A DNA stretch of 43,521 bases from Dysgonamonadaceae bacterium (GCA_029975415.1 JARKPE010000118.1:1-43521); one strand, 5' to 3'. Numbered from the stretch's first letter, positions 8,019 through 18,605 are shown. Notes: generated by a model from the letters alone, not told the origin. A program made the numbers and translations.

Positions 8019-8047
8019 GCCGAATGGTTCGGCTTCATTGTTTTTTT
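8019..8047 (+). terminator. terminator of rpsT
   Basis: GCCGAA (8019-8024), loop TGG, TTCGGC (8028-8033), then TTCATTG and seven T. A clear rho-independent terminator 32 bases after the rpsT stop. Confidence 0.75.
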
Positions 8048-8049
8048 AC

Positions 8050-8057
8050 TATTTTTG
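8050..8057 (+). promoter_or_regulatory. -7 element for the Dabb gene
   Basis: TATTTTTG matches TAnnTTTG and lies 22 bases before the ATG at 8080. The preceding -33 region overlaps the rpsT terminator (a weak TTC at 8028-8030), so the assignment is tentative. Confidence 0.4.
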
Positions 8058-8079
8058 TTGCTTAAAAAAATAAAGAAAG

Positions 8080-8385
8080 ATGATAAAGCATATTGTTATG
8101 TTCAGGTTGGCAGACGAAGCCAACGGTCAAAACAAGAGGGAGAATGCCCTCATTATCAAAAAGCAGCTCGAAGCATTGAAAAGCAAAATTCCCCAAATTA
8201 TGGAAATCAATGTATATCTGAATGATGAAAATGCGTCGTCAGACAATTATGATATTGTACTTGATAGCAAATTTTCTTCACTGGATGACCTGAAAATATA
8301 TTCTAATCACCCCGAGCATTTACAAGTCGCTGCATTTATCGCCGGTGTGCGAACCGCACGAGCCGCTATCGATTACGAAATATAA
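8080..8385 (+). CDS. Dabb-family (stress-responsive alpha/beta barrel) small protein
   Basis: 101 residues. The opening MIKHIVMFRLADEA and the later block YSNHPEHLQVAAFI are typical of the Dabb ferredoxin-like dimer fold, in which the conserved histidines line a pocket. Members range from plant stress proteins to olivetolic acid cyclase; most bacterial ones have no known substrate, and none can be assigned here. Monocistronic, between the rpsT terminator and its own. Confidence 0.85.
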   Translation: MIKHIVMFRLADEANGQNKRENALIIKKQLEALKSKIPQIMEINVYLNDENASSDNYDIVLDSKFSSLDDLKIYSNHPEHLQVAAFIAGVRTARAAIDYEI

Positions 8386-8401
8386 ATTTATACTGAAATG
8401 A

Positions 8402-8441
8402 AGCGAAAACGAAATTTTCAGAGTGTTTTTCGCTCTTTTTT
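8402..8441 (+). terminator. terminator after the Dabb gene
   Basis: AGCGAAAAC (8402-8410) pairs with GTTTTTCGCT (8425-8434, one extra T), followed by CTTTTTT. It separates the Dabb gene from the gyrB promoter. Confidence 0.6.
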
Positions 8442-8477
8442 ATTAGAAAGACAAACCTATAAAAAAACTAAACAGGC

Positions 8478-10530
<2,053 letters not shown>

Positions 10531-10531
<1 letters not shown>

Positions 10532-11439
10532 TGATACGTCCACCGGTTCTCCATAGCGACGATAAAGCTGTCATTGTTTCGCCTGCGGGTACAATCGACT
10601 CGCTTTTGGTTGACAAGGCAGCTGCCATATTGTGCGAGTGGGGATTGCGAGTGGAAGTTGCGCCGAATGCTCTACGTCAGGCAGGCCGATTTAGCGGATT
10701 CGTAGATCAAAGATTATCCGATTTGCAAACTGCGATGGACGATCCTGATGTAAAACTCATTTTTTGTTCGCGAGGCGGATATGGAGTGATTCATCTATTA
10801 GACAAGCTCAACTTTGAGGGGATAAGACAATTCCCAAAATGGTTGGTCGGATTTAGCGACATTACCGCATTGCATGCTGTTTTTCAAAAAAACGGAATCA
10901 TATCCCTTCATGCGCCTATGGTAAAACATTTGGCGGAAGAAGGTTCATCGGATATTTCTGTCCGTTTTATGAAGTCTGTACTATTTGGAGGTCATTTAAA
11001 ATATGATCTTCCTGCGATGCGGTACGATTTTCTAAACCGAATGGGACAATCTTCCGGAACACTTTTCGGAGGTAATTTATCCGTTTTTTGCAGTTTGTTG
11101 GGAACGAAATATGTCAATATTCCACGTAAGGGCATTTTGTTTATCGAAGATATTGGCGAAGAGCCTTATCGCGTAGATAGGATGGTATATCATTTGAAAC
11201 TGGCCGGTGTTTTTGATAAAATTAACGGGTTGATAGTCGGACAGTTTACGGATTATGATGAAGATGACCTGATGTATGCTTCACTCAACGAATCTATCAT
11301 GACGGCTGTAAGAGAATATACTTTCCCTGTTTGTTTCGATTTTCCGGTAGGACACGCAAAGCATAATTTCCCGATGATAATGGGTGAAAGAGTTTCTTTG
11401 AATGTTAAGAAGAAGCAAATTCTTTTCAAACAAAAATAA
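10531..11439 (+). CDS. ldcA: LD-carboxypeptidase (peptidase family S66)
   Basis: 302 residues, cytoplasmic. The S66 hallmarks are seen: FCSRGGYG, LVGFSDITALH with the expected nucleophile Ser109, the glutamate block IEDIGEEPYRVDRM, and PVGHAKHN with the expected catalytic histidine. The family removes the terminal D-Ala from murein tetrapeptides during cell-wall recycling. Its start shares bases with the gyrB stop and it ends 4 bases before the antiporter, so it is the second gene of the gyrB cluster. An MccF-like self-immunity member is less likely given the housekeeping context. Confidence 0.92.
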
Positions 11440-11443
11440 AATC

Positions 11444-12961
11444 ATGACGGTTATTTCCACAGAATTTTTGCTACTGATAGGATCACTGTTGTTTTTCGTG
11501 AGTTTAGTTGTTGGAAAAGCCGGACACAAGTTGGGAGTTCCTGTTTTGTTGCTTTTCCTCGTTGTGGGGATGCTGTTTGGTTCGGATGGATTTGGACTTA
11601 ATTTCCAAAATGTTCAGATAGCACAAACCATCGGTACGATTTGTTTGTGTATCATCCTTTTTTCCGGTGGACTTGATACCAAATTTCATGAAATAAAACC
11701 CATCATCGCGCCAGGTATCGTTATGTCCACTTTGGGTGTCATATTCACTGCTCTGTTCACCGGATTGTTTGTGTGGTTCAAGTTTGGCCATTTGTTCTCG
11801 GCTGTGGGAGCAGGTTTATTTACTTGTTTTCTTCTTGCAGCCACCGTTTCATCTACCGATTCGGCTTCGGTGTTCGGTATTTTGCGCTCAAGAGGGCTTA
11901 ATCTTAAAAATAATCTTCGCCCTCTACTCGAATTGGAAAGTGGCAGCAACGATCCAATGGCTTACATGCTTACGATTGTGTTGATGAGTATCATTCAATC
12001 GGGTGATCATCCGAGCTTTCTTTCAGTCTTGGGATTAATTGTGATGCAATTGACGATTGGCGCAATTGTCGGCTTTTTGATGGGAAAAATATCAGTAAGG
12101 ATTATGAACGGTATTCGTATGGATAACCCTTCACTTTACCCCGTTCTTCTACTCGTATTGGGGGTTTTTTCGTTTGCATCTACCTACTTTTTAAAGGGTA
12201 ACGGTTATCTTGCCGTTTATATAACGGGATTGGTACTCGGAAATTCCAAATTTCCTCAGCGTCGCAGTTCGATGAAATTCATGGATGGTTTTGCGTGGAT
12301 GAGTCAGATACTTTTATTCCTTACTTTGGGGTTGCTGGTTAATCCCCGTGAATTACTTACCGTACTCATTCCTGCCCTTGTGATAGCTTTTTTCATGATT
12401 CTTGTAGCTCGTCCTTTGAGTATTTTTCTAAGTCTTGCTCCGTTTAGGAATATTCACTTCAAAGATAAAATTTTTGTTTCCTGGGTTGGCCTCAGAGGAG
12501 CTGTGCCGATTCTTTTTTCTATACTACCTCTGGCTTCCGGTATAGAAGGCGCTCGAATTATTTTTAATATTGTATTTGTAATAACACTCGTTTCACTTCT
12601 TTTTCAGGGAACAACGCTTTCTCTTGTTGCTAAATGTTTGGGCGTTTCCGAAAAACCGAAATATTTTAGAAAAATTGAAGAATTTGATGTCGAATTTTCG
12701 GAGGATATCAAATCGGCTATGACAGAAATAAATATCACTAAAGAAACTTTAAAACATGGGAGAAATCTTATAGAACTCCCATTTCCTGAACGAACACTCG
12801 TTGTGATGGTAAAACGAGGAGATCATTATTTTGTGCCTACGGGAAAAACGGAGCTGCATGAGGGGGATGTATTGCTCGTCATTTCGGATGATGATGAGGC
12901 TTTGCTCGAAACCTATCGTCAGCTCGGGATTCTTGATTATTCATTTCAAAAAAACAGGTAG
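11444..12961 (+). CDS. CPA1-type potassium/proton antiporter with TrkA_C domain
   Basis: 505 residues from the ATG at 11444. The frame is open further upstream into ldcA, but that would add a basic tail before the first helix. About 12 hydrophobic segments form the Na+/H+ exchanger core, with SSTDSASVFGILRS and ELESGSNDPMAYML as the ion-site helices. A C-terminal soluble part (about 420-505) includes a TrkA_C-like regulatory domain (LPFPERTLVVMVKRGDHYFV, HEGDVLLVISDD). The layout is that of CvrA/NhaP2, which exchanges K+ for H+. Ion specificity is inferred from domain layout. Confidence 0.88.
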   Translation: MTVISTEFLLLIGSLLFFVSLVVGKAGHKLGVPVLLLFLVVGMLFGSDGFGLNFQNVQIAQTIGTICLCIILFSGGLDTKFHEIKPIIAPGIVMSTLGVIFTALFTGLFVWFKFGHLFSAVGAGLFTCFLLAATVSSTDSASVFGILRSRGLNLKNNLRPLLELESGSNDPMAYMLTIVLMSIIQSGDHPSFLSVLGLIVMQLTIGAIVGFLMGKISVRIMNGIRMDNPSLYPVLLLVLGVFSFASTYFLKGNGYLAVYITGLVLGNSKFPQRRSSMKFMDGFAWMSQILLFLTLGLLVNPRELLTVLIPALVIAFFMILVARPLSIFLSLAPFRNIHFKDKIFVSWVGLRGAVPILFSILPLASGIEGARIIFNIVFVITLVSLLFQGTTLSLVAKCLGVSEKPKYFRKIEEFDVEFSEDIKSAMTEINITKETLKHGRNLIELPFPERTLVVMVKRGDHYFVPTGKTELHEGDVLLVISDDDEALLETYRQLGILDYSFQKNR

Positions 12962-12964
12962 ATA

Positions 12965-13975
12965 ATGAAATATTACAGTCGCTTATTATATTTGGTAATT
13001 TTGGTCAATGCCTTGATGCTAAGCGTGTCTTGCAATTCATGTCAAAGTTCAAAAAATTCGGGATCGTCCATGCAAATCGAACAATATGTGAAAGTTTCAC
13101 CTGATTTTAATCCCGACAGTGCTTATTCCTATGTCGCTAAGCAGGTGAGTTTTGGACCTCGAATACCCAACACGCCTCAACATAGCGCTTGTGGTGATTA
13201 TTTGGTCGGCAAACTGAATGATTTCGGAGCACAGGTCGTGGAACAGAAAACAATTGTAAAACATTACAACGGGCAAAAAATTCCGATTCGCAATATTATA
13301 GGCATTTATCAACCTCAAAAAACAAAACGCGTGGCTTTATTTGCACATTGGGACACGCGTCCGTTTGCAGATCAGGAAAATGATCCGACACGACAGCATC
13401 AACCCATTTTGGGTGCAGATGATGGCGCCAGTGGAGTAGGGGTATTGCTCGAAATTGCCCGACAATTAAACTTGAAATCCCCAAATATAGGAATCGATAT
13501 CATTTTCTTTGATTTGGAAGATTGGGGCCCGGCCGAATTTGAAAAAAATCCGCCCGCAGGCGATTGGTGGTGTATGGGGGCTCAATATTGGGCAAAAAAT
13601 CCTCATGTTGCCAATTACAAAGCTGCTTTCGGTATTTTGCTCGACATGGTTGGAGCGCCTGATGCCACTTTTCTTAAAGAGGGATATTCGGTGCAATATG
13701 CGAGCAATGTGGTGGAAAAGATTTGGCAGACTGCTGCCAAATTAGGTTATGGCCAATGGTTTATCAATCGTAAGGCGGGGTACATCACCGATGATCATGT
13801 TCCGGTCAACGAAAATCATATTGCGCCTACAGTTAATATTATCAACCTGAAAGACTCGGGAACAGGATTTGCACTTCACTGGCATACGCTCAACGATAAT
13901 ATGTCCAACATCAATCGCGCAACTCTTGAAGCTGTTGGACAAACTGTTATGGAAGTGATTTATTCGGAACAATAA
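12965..13975 (+). CDS. M28-family lipoprotein, probable glutaminyl-peptide cyclotransferase
   Basis: 336 residues with a lipoprotein signal (LMLSVSC, Cys23). The M28 zinc-peptidase fold is seen: FAHWDTRPFAD (His128), LGADDGASGVGVLLEIAR (Asp152/153), IIFFDLEDWGP (Glu185), DDHVPVNE and FALHWHTLNDN (His305/307). FFDLEDWG in place of the aminopeptidase EE motif is what bacterial and animal-type glutaminyl cyclases of this fold show. Such enzymes turn an N-terminal Gln into pyroglutamate in the periplasm. Six exported proteins in this window have Gln right after the predicted signal cleavage, which would be its substrates. A true aminopeptidase cannot be fully excluded. Confidence 0.82.
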   Translation: MKYYSRLLYLVILVNALMLSVSCNSCQSSKNSGSSMQIEQYVKVSPDFNPDSAYSYVAKQVSFGPRIPNTPQHSACGDYLVGKLNDFGAQVVEQKTIVKHYNGQKIPIRNIIGIYQPQKTKRVALFAHWDTRPFADQENDPTRQHQPILGADDGASGVGVLLEIARQLNLKSPNIGIDIIFFDLEDWGPAEFEKNPPAGDWWCMGAQYWAKNPHVANYKAAFGILLDMVGAPDATFLKEGYSVQYASNVVEKIWQTAAKLGYGQWFINRKAGYITDDHVPVNENHIAPTVNIINLKDSGTGFALHWHTLNDNMSNINRATLEAVGQTVMEVIYSEQ

Positions 13976-13989
13976 ACAAAGCGAAAACT

Positions 13990-14421
13990 ATGAAATCGAT
14001 AGACGAAGTTCAACAAGAAATAATCGACGAATTCAGTATTTTTGATGACTGGATGGATAAATATGCATTAATTATCGAACAAGGCAATGCACTGCCTCCG
14101 CTCGATGAGAAGTATAAAACACCCGAAAATATCATACAAGGCTGTCAAAGTCGTGTTTGGCTTCAACCTGACTACCGAGACGGTAAACTTTATTTTCAAG
14201 CCGAAAGCGATGCTGTCATCGTGAAAGGGTTACTGGCTCTTGTTTTGCGCGTTTTTTCGGGACGAACACCCGACGAAATTCTTAATGCAGACTTGCGTTT
14301 CATGAAAGAAATAGGCCTAACCGAACATCTTTCGCCCACGCGTGCGAACGGATTGCTGGCAGTCATTAAGCAAATCAGATTTTATGCTTTGGCATATAAG
14401 ACAAAAGAGGAACAACAATAA
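13990..14421 (+). CDS. sufE: SufE-family sulfur-acceptor protein
   Basis: 143 residues. It has the SufE pattern: DDWMDKYALIIEQG, then NIIQGCQSRVWL with the acceptor Cys52, and ending LSPTRANGLLAVIKQIRFYA. By family it takes persulfide sulfur from the desulfurase SufS for Fe-S cluster assembly. No suf genes are adjacent; it is the last gene of the gyrB cluster, 14 bases after the cyclotransferase. Its last codons lie in the stem of the shared hairpin at 14405-14433. Confidence 0.93.
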   Translation: MKSIDEVQQEIIDEFSIFDDWMDKYALIIEQGNALPPLDEKYKTPENIIQGCQSRVWLQPDYRDGKLYFQAESDAVIVKGLLALVLRVFSGRTPDEILNADLRFMKEIGLTEHLSPTRANGLLAVIKQIRFYALAYKTKEEQQ

Positions 14422-14433
14422 TGCGTTCCTCTT
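14405..14433. terminator. bidirectional hairpin between sufE and proC
   Basis: AAGAGGAAC (14405-14413) pairs exactly with GTTCCTCTT (14425-14433). On the minus strand it runs into TTTTGTCTT, making it the likely proC-operon terminator; on the plus strand the downstream T-run is weaker. The left arm lies in the last codons of sufE. Confidence 0.55.
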
Positions 14434-14457
14434 CTTGGTCGTGACTTTTATCTTTTG

Positions 14458-15234
14458 TCAGTCTTTGCTCATTTCAATGGAGCGATTTTTTGCTGCTTCC
14501 AATACCCCTTCGAAGAGTTTTCCTATTTCGTGGCTTCTATAATAATCGAGGCCCGCTTGTGTAGTTCCTCCCTTGCTCGTGATATTCCTGATCAATTCTT
14601 CGATGCTGAAATCCTTCTGATTTTGAGCAAAATAAATAGTAGTCCCTTGCGTGAGTTCGAGCAACAGTTCGTCGAGTAACGAACCGGGCAAATCAAATTC
14701 GCGCATTTTATTTTTGAATATTTGGATAAACGATAAAATAAATGCGGGGCCGCTTCCGAAAACGGATGTAAACAAATCGAATCCTTTTTCGTCGAGTTTG
14801 ACGGCTTTGCCTAATTTTCCCAATATTTCGTAAATATGTTCGGTTTGTTCCACGCCCGGATGATTCGTTGCAAAAGCTGTTACCGACTTTTTGTAGGCCA
14901 TAGCAAGATTTGGCATGATTCGAACAATCATTTTGTCGGTACCCAGATATTTTTCGATAAACGCGATGCTTTTCCCGGCCACAGGCGATACGATTACTTT
15001 TCCCGATAAGTCGAGAGGCTGAAGTTGTTCGAGAATATCGGCCAAATCCTGTGGTTTGACAGCAAGCCATAAAACATCTGCAAATTCGGCAAGTGATTTA
15101 GCGCTTTCGAAAAAAGGTATATTCACGTCTTTCTTGTGGCGTGAGAAATATCCGAAGTTGATATTCGGTTCGTCCTTGAGTCCCTGATAAACAGCTTTGG
15201 CAAGGTTGCCAAACCCAATAAATCCGTAATTCAT
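14458..15234 (-). CDS. proC: pyrroline-5-carboxylate reductase
   Basis: 258 residues. NAD(P)-binding start MNYGFIGFGNLAKAVYQGL, then IVRIMPNLAMAYKKSVTAFA and the C-terminal ELTQGTTIYFAQ...ITSKGGTTQAGLDY block with the P5CR signature. It reduces pyrroline-5-carboxylate to proline, the last step. Its ATG overlaps the proB stop (ATGA), so translation is probably coupled. It is the last gene of proA-proB-proC. Confidence 0.95.
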   Translation of the reverse strand: MNYGFIGFGNLAKAVYQGLKDEPNINFGYFSRHKKDVNIPFFESAKSLAEFADVLWLAVKPQDLADILEQLQPLDLSGKVIVSPVAGKSIAFIEKYLGTDKMIVRIMPNLAMAYKKSVTAFATNHPGVEQTEHIYEILGKLGKAVKLDEKGFDLFTSVFGSGPAFILSFIQIFKNKMREFDLPGSLLDELLLELTQGTTIYFAQNQKDFSIEELIRNITSKGGTTQAGLDYYRSHEIGKLFEGVLEAAKNRSIEMSKD

Positions 15235-15995
15235 TTAGAGTTAAATTTTGTAAATGGAATTTCGTTGGCTAACGCCTTTACGATATAATTTTCGCGTTGT
15301 CCGTTCACAATCCACATTTCCACACCGTGATGCATACAAATGTCGGCTGCATGAATTTTCGATGACATACCGCCGGTGCCGAGAGTCGATTCCTTTTCTT
15401 CAATGCATTGCTTGATGTTGTTCAAATCGCTTACTTTTTCGATCAATTCTGCCTCTGAATGCAGATGGGGATTTGCAGTGAATATGCCGTCGATATCCGA
15501 AACCAGAATCAATAAATCCGCTTCGGTGATGGCGGCAACCAGTGCTGATAGTTTGTCGTTGTCCCCTAAAACGATTTCTTCGATAGAAACCGTATCATTT
15601 TCGTTCACAACCGGAATATAATCGGCTTCCCATAGTTTTTTGATGGTGTTTCGGGTATTTTCTTTTGCAGTCGTGTTCTCGAAATCGCGATAAGTCATCA
15701 AAATTTGTGCGATGTTCAATCCAAATGTGCTGAAAATAGTATCATAAATTTCCATCAATTTCGTTTGCCCAATTGCAGCCATTGCTTGCTTCGAATCTAC
15801 TCGTTTGTTGTAACCCTTGATTTCGACAAATTGTCGGGCGGTGGCGATAGCTCCTGACGAAACGATCACAATATCGTATTCTTTTTTCAAGAGAACAATT
15901 TGTCGTGCAAGACTTTCGATTACTGCAAACGAAATTCGATTGGTTCCGGCTGTGAGTGTGGAAGTTCCGATTTTTATAATGAGTTTTTTCTTCAT
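15231..15995 (-). CDS. proB: glutamate 5-kinase (no PUA domain)
   Basis: 254 residues from the ATG at 15995. Upstream in-frame starts exist but add a basic stretch before the conserved MKKKLIIKIGTSTLTAG. The amino-acid kinase fold is complete: IVSSGAIATAR, KQAMAAIGQTKLMEIY, NENDTVSIEEIVLGDNDKLSA and LGTGGMSSKIHAADI. It phosphorylates glutamate to start proline synthesis. The C-terminal PUA domain of the long enterobacterial type (about 367 residues) is missing; short forms of this size exist. Feedback inhibition by proline acts on the kinase domain and cannot be judged here. Confidence 0.94.
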   Translation of the reverse strand: MKKKLIIKIGTSTLTAGTNRISFAVIESLARQIVLLKKEYDIVIVSSGAIATARQFVEIKGYNKRVDSKQAMAAIGQTKLMEIYDTIFSTFGLNIAQILMTYRDFENTTAKENTRNTIKKLWEADYIPVVNENDTVSIEEIVLGDNDKLSALVAAITEADLLILVSDIDGIFTANPHLHSEAELIEKVSDLNNIKQCIEEKESTLGTGGMSSKIHAADICMHHGVEMWIVNGQRENYIVKALANEIPFTKFNSK

Positions 15996-16038
15996 GTAAA
16001 TAAATGATCGTTGTTTGATAACCCTTTGTTTCAAAATA

Positions 16039-17226
16039 TCATTCACGTATGTGGCCATTGCCATAAACAAACCATTTGTTTGTTACCAACTCTTGAGCAC
16101 CGAGTGGGCCTCTGAAATGCAGTTTTTGAGTGCTGATGGCTATTTCGGCCCCCACGCCAAACTGACCGCCATCTGTAAATCGGGTTGAGGCATTGCGATA
16201 AACTGCTGCACAATCAACTTGCCGCATAAACAATTCGGCGTTTGCATCGTCTTCAGTTACGATTGTTGCCGAATGTCCTCCTGAATATGTGTTGATGATA
16301 TTCACTGCTGTCTCCATGTCGGGCACAATCGATAGATATATTTTGGCTGCGAGGAATTCTTCTGACAGTATGTGGCTGTCGTCGTTTTTCTTTATTCGGC
16401 TGTCGATGCTGTTGATTCTTTTGTCTCCAACGATTTCGATATTTTTCTGCAGAAGCTCATCCGTCAATCGATGTATTTTTTGTTCCAAATCGGGAATATT
16501 TTCATCGATCAAAACCTTATCTAAAGCATTGCATACACTAATGCGCTGCTTACCATTGATGATGATGCGAATAGCCCTATCGAAATCATTGTTTTTGTCG
16601 ATAAACAGGAAATTGTTGCCTCGTCCGCTTACAATCACCGGAGCGGAAGCATTTTCCTTGACGAATGCAATCAGTTTTTCGCCCCCACGTGGAATAATTA
16701 AATCAACTCGATAGGGATTGTTTTTGATTAATTGTTGCGTCTCGGCGTGTGAAAGATTGAGATATTGCACGAAATTTTGGTCGATGCCGTTTTCCGTAAG
16801 AGCCTGTTGCCAAAGTTGAGTGAGCAGTATGTTCGTGTTGAGCGATTCTTTTCCACCTTTTAATAAAATTCGGTTGCCGGCTTTGAATGCTGTGGCTGCA
16901 GCTTCGATGGTTACATCGGGACGTGATTCGTAGATGATGAGAATAGTTCCGAAAGGAACGCTCCGGTTTTCGATCCGAAGTCCGTCAGGACGGGTATGTT
17001 TGTAGAGTATTTTGCCTTCGGGGTCAGGCAGTTCTGCGACGTCTCGGAGTGATTGAATCATGCTTCCGATTTTCTTTTCGTCAACTTTTAACCGATCTTT
17101 TGTTGATGCGTCCATATCGGGGAAAGCATTCAGATCTTGTTGATTGGCTGCCAGAATCTCGACTTTGCGAGAAGCTATTATTTCTGAAAGTCGAAGAAGT
17201 ACCTTGTTTTTTAAAATTGTTTGCAC
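16039..17226 (-). CDS. proA: glutamate-5-semialdehyde dehydrogenase (gamma-glutamyl phosphate reductase)
   Basis: 395 residues. The aldehyde dehydrogenase fold of ProA is clear: PFGTILIIYESRPDVTIEAA, LLKGGKESLNTN, PRGGEKLIAFV, the catalytic-cysteine block KQRISVCNALDKVL, and the C-terminal NASTRFTDGGQFGVGAEIAI. It reduces glutamyl phosphate with NADPH to the semialdehyde. The start is unusual: no ATG is in frame after the upstream stop, and the first codon that fits is GTG at 17226. A four-codon ATG...TGA frame lies just before it, and removing one base there would give an in-frame ATG start. First gene of the pro operon. Confidence 0.92.
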   Translation of the reverse strand: MQTILKNKVLLRLSEIIASRKVEILAANQQDLNAFPDMDASTKDRLKVDEKKIGSMIQSLRDVAELPDPEGKILYKHTRPDGLRIENRSVPFGTILIIYESRPDVTIEAAATAFKAGNRILLKGGKESLNTNILLTQLWQQALTENGIDQNFVQYLNLSHAETQQLIKNNPYRVDLIIPRGGEKLIAFVKENASAPVIVSGRGNNFLFIDKNNDFDRAIRIIINGKQRISVCNALDKVLIDENIPDLEQKIHRLTDELLQKNIEIVGDKRINSIDSRIKKNDDSHILSEEFLAAKIYLSIVPDMETAVNIINTYSGGHSATIVTEDDANAELFMRQVDCAAVYRNASTRFTDGGQFGVGAEIAISTQKLHFRGPLGAQELVTNKWFVYGNGHIRE

Positions 17227-17233
17227 TGTTTCG

Positions 17234-17248
17234 TCAGAATGAAGTCAT
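17234..17248 (-). other. four-codon leader frame (MTSF) before proA
   Basis: ATG ACT TCA TTC TGA on the minus strand, beginning 9 bases after the -7 element and ending 7 bases before the proA GTG. It may be a regulatory mini-frame, or the true proA start broken by one extra base: without one A the frame reads MLHSDETVQTILK into ProA. Confidence 0.35.
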
Positions 17249-17257
17249 TTTGAGGTG

Positions 17258-17285
17258 CAAAGATAACAATTTATTATCCAAACAA
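17258..17285 (-). promoter_or_regulatory. promoter of proA-proB-proC
   Basis: On the minus strand TATCTTTG (plus 17258-17265) is a full TAnnTTTG; TTG at plus 17283-17285 lies 17 bases upstream. It gives a very short leader before the proA GTG. Confidence 0.55.
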
Positions 17286-17625
17286 GGTTGATAAAATCAA
17301 AAATATCCTTTTCGAAGTTTGGAAAAACGATTTTGAATATCTCCAATTGTAGAAGTAAGGTTTAATTTTCTATCATTTTCCATAAATTTCCTTAAAAATT
17401 ATAGGTTATCCGCTCTCACGTGCGCTTTCATTGACGGCACAGTCTGTTTTTCATTATAAACTAAACCGAAGACCTCGAGAAAAATTAAATTTTAATTTAC
17501 CCAAAAATGAGCTTTTTAAACATTTTGAGTAAATTCGCACTTGCCGGTTGAATCTACAAAACTGCTTTTTGATTTGATTTTTTTTGTTTTTTGCAATATT
17601 ACAACTATGGCATTAAAAAAATCTC
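17286..17625. other. gene-free stretch between proA and dapA promoters
   Basis: AT-rich, no open frame with coding character. It holds a TCACGTGC block near 17415-17424 and a partial promoter-like TAAATTCG near 17530. No riboswitch fold was recognised. Confidence 0.35.
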
Positions 17626-17633
17626 TATCTTTG
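17626..17633 (+). promoter_or_regulatory. -7 element of the dapA promoter
   Basis: TATCTTTG is a full TAnnTTTG match 84 bases before the dapA ATG. No good TTG lies at the usual -33 distance, so strength is uncertain. Confidence 0.45.
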
Positions 17634-17717
17634 TGATGTTATTTTGATTAAGTTAATGGCATTTTGCTTTTATAAATCATCATCTAATCCAAAAAAGCAA
17701 GTAAATTCACTTATTTC

Positions 17718-18605
17718 ATGTCAGCAATAGATTTAGGAGGGATGGGAGTGGCTTTGGTTACCCCATTTCGTAAAGACAAAACAGTAGATCTTGAAGCGCT
17801 TGATCGCCTACTCGATTTTCATCTGAAAAATGGGACCGATTATGTTGTGGCACTTGGCACTACAGCAGAAACACCTACACTTTCCGAATCGGAGAAATTG
17901 AATATCGTAAGCGCAGTATTACACAAAATGAACGGACGCATGCCGATCGTCATGGGAGTTGGAGGAAATAATACTGCGGGCGTTGTGCAGCAACTCAAAA
18001 CGCTCAACTTTGAAGGCGTAGATGCGATACTTTCCGTAACGCCCTATTACAACAAACCCACACAAGAAGGTCTTTTTCAGCACTATCGTGCGATAAGCGA
18101 GGCATCCCCTCGTCCGGTTATTCTTTATAATGTTCCGAGTCGCACGGGCGTGAATCTGGCTGCCGAAACAACGCTTCGCATTGCTCGCGAATGCAAAAAC
18201 GTGATCGCCATCAAAGAAGCATCGGGCAATCTGGATCAGATTCGGGCAATCATCGACGGTGCTCCCGAAGGATTTAAGGTAATTTCGGGCGACGATGGCA
18301 CCACGATCGATATCATAGAAAGTGGTGGAGTTGGAGTTATTTCGGTTTTTGGGAATGCATATCCCAAACAGATGAAAGACTTGGTACACGATGCTTTGAA
18401 CGGTAAGATTAATGAAACACGAAAACGCATGAAAACTCATTTCGACGAATTGTTTCGATTGATGTTTGTAGATGGCAATCCGGCCGGAGTGAAATGCGTG
18501 CTCCACGAAATGGGATTCATTGAAAACGAATTGAGACTACCTTTGGTGCCGGTAACAGAAAACACACGAAAATTAATCGTGGAAGAGATGAAGAAATTCG
18601 TGTAA
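17718..18605 (+). CDS. dapA: 4-hydroxy-tetrahydrodipicolinate synthase
   Basis: 295 residues, TIM barrel. It has ALGTTAETPTLS (Thr48/49), PVILYNVPSRTG (Tyr137) and IAIKEASGN with the Schiff-base Lys166. It condenses pyruvate with aspartate semialdehyde, the committed step to diaminopimelate and lysine. GTTAET in place of GTTGES is common in this phylum as far as I know. It is monocistronic, ending at a strong hairpin terminator. No lysine riboswitch was seen in the leader. Confidence 0.95.
   Translation: MSAIDLGGMGVALVTPFRKDKTVDLEALDRLLDFHLKNGTDYVVALGTTAETPTLSESEKLNIVSAVLHKMNGRMPIVMGVGGNNTAGVVQQLKTLNFEGVDAILSVTPYYNKPTQEGLFQHYRAISEASPRPVILYNVPSRTGVNLAAETTLRIARECKNVIAIKEASGNLDQIRAIIDGAPEGFKVISGDDGTTIDIIESGGVGVISVFGNAYPKQMKDLVHDALNGKINETRKRMKTHFDELFRLMFVDGNPAGVKCVLHEMGFIENELRLPLVPVTENTRKLIVEEMKKFV

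Noticed and set aside
17286-17717. Lysine riboswitch before dapA
   Set aside because: No fold with the conserved lysine-aptamer helices could be recognised in the leader.
17919-18506. 195-codon open frame on the minus strand
   Set aside because: Shadow of dapA.
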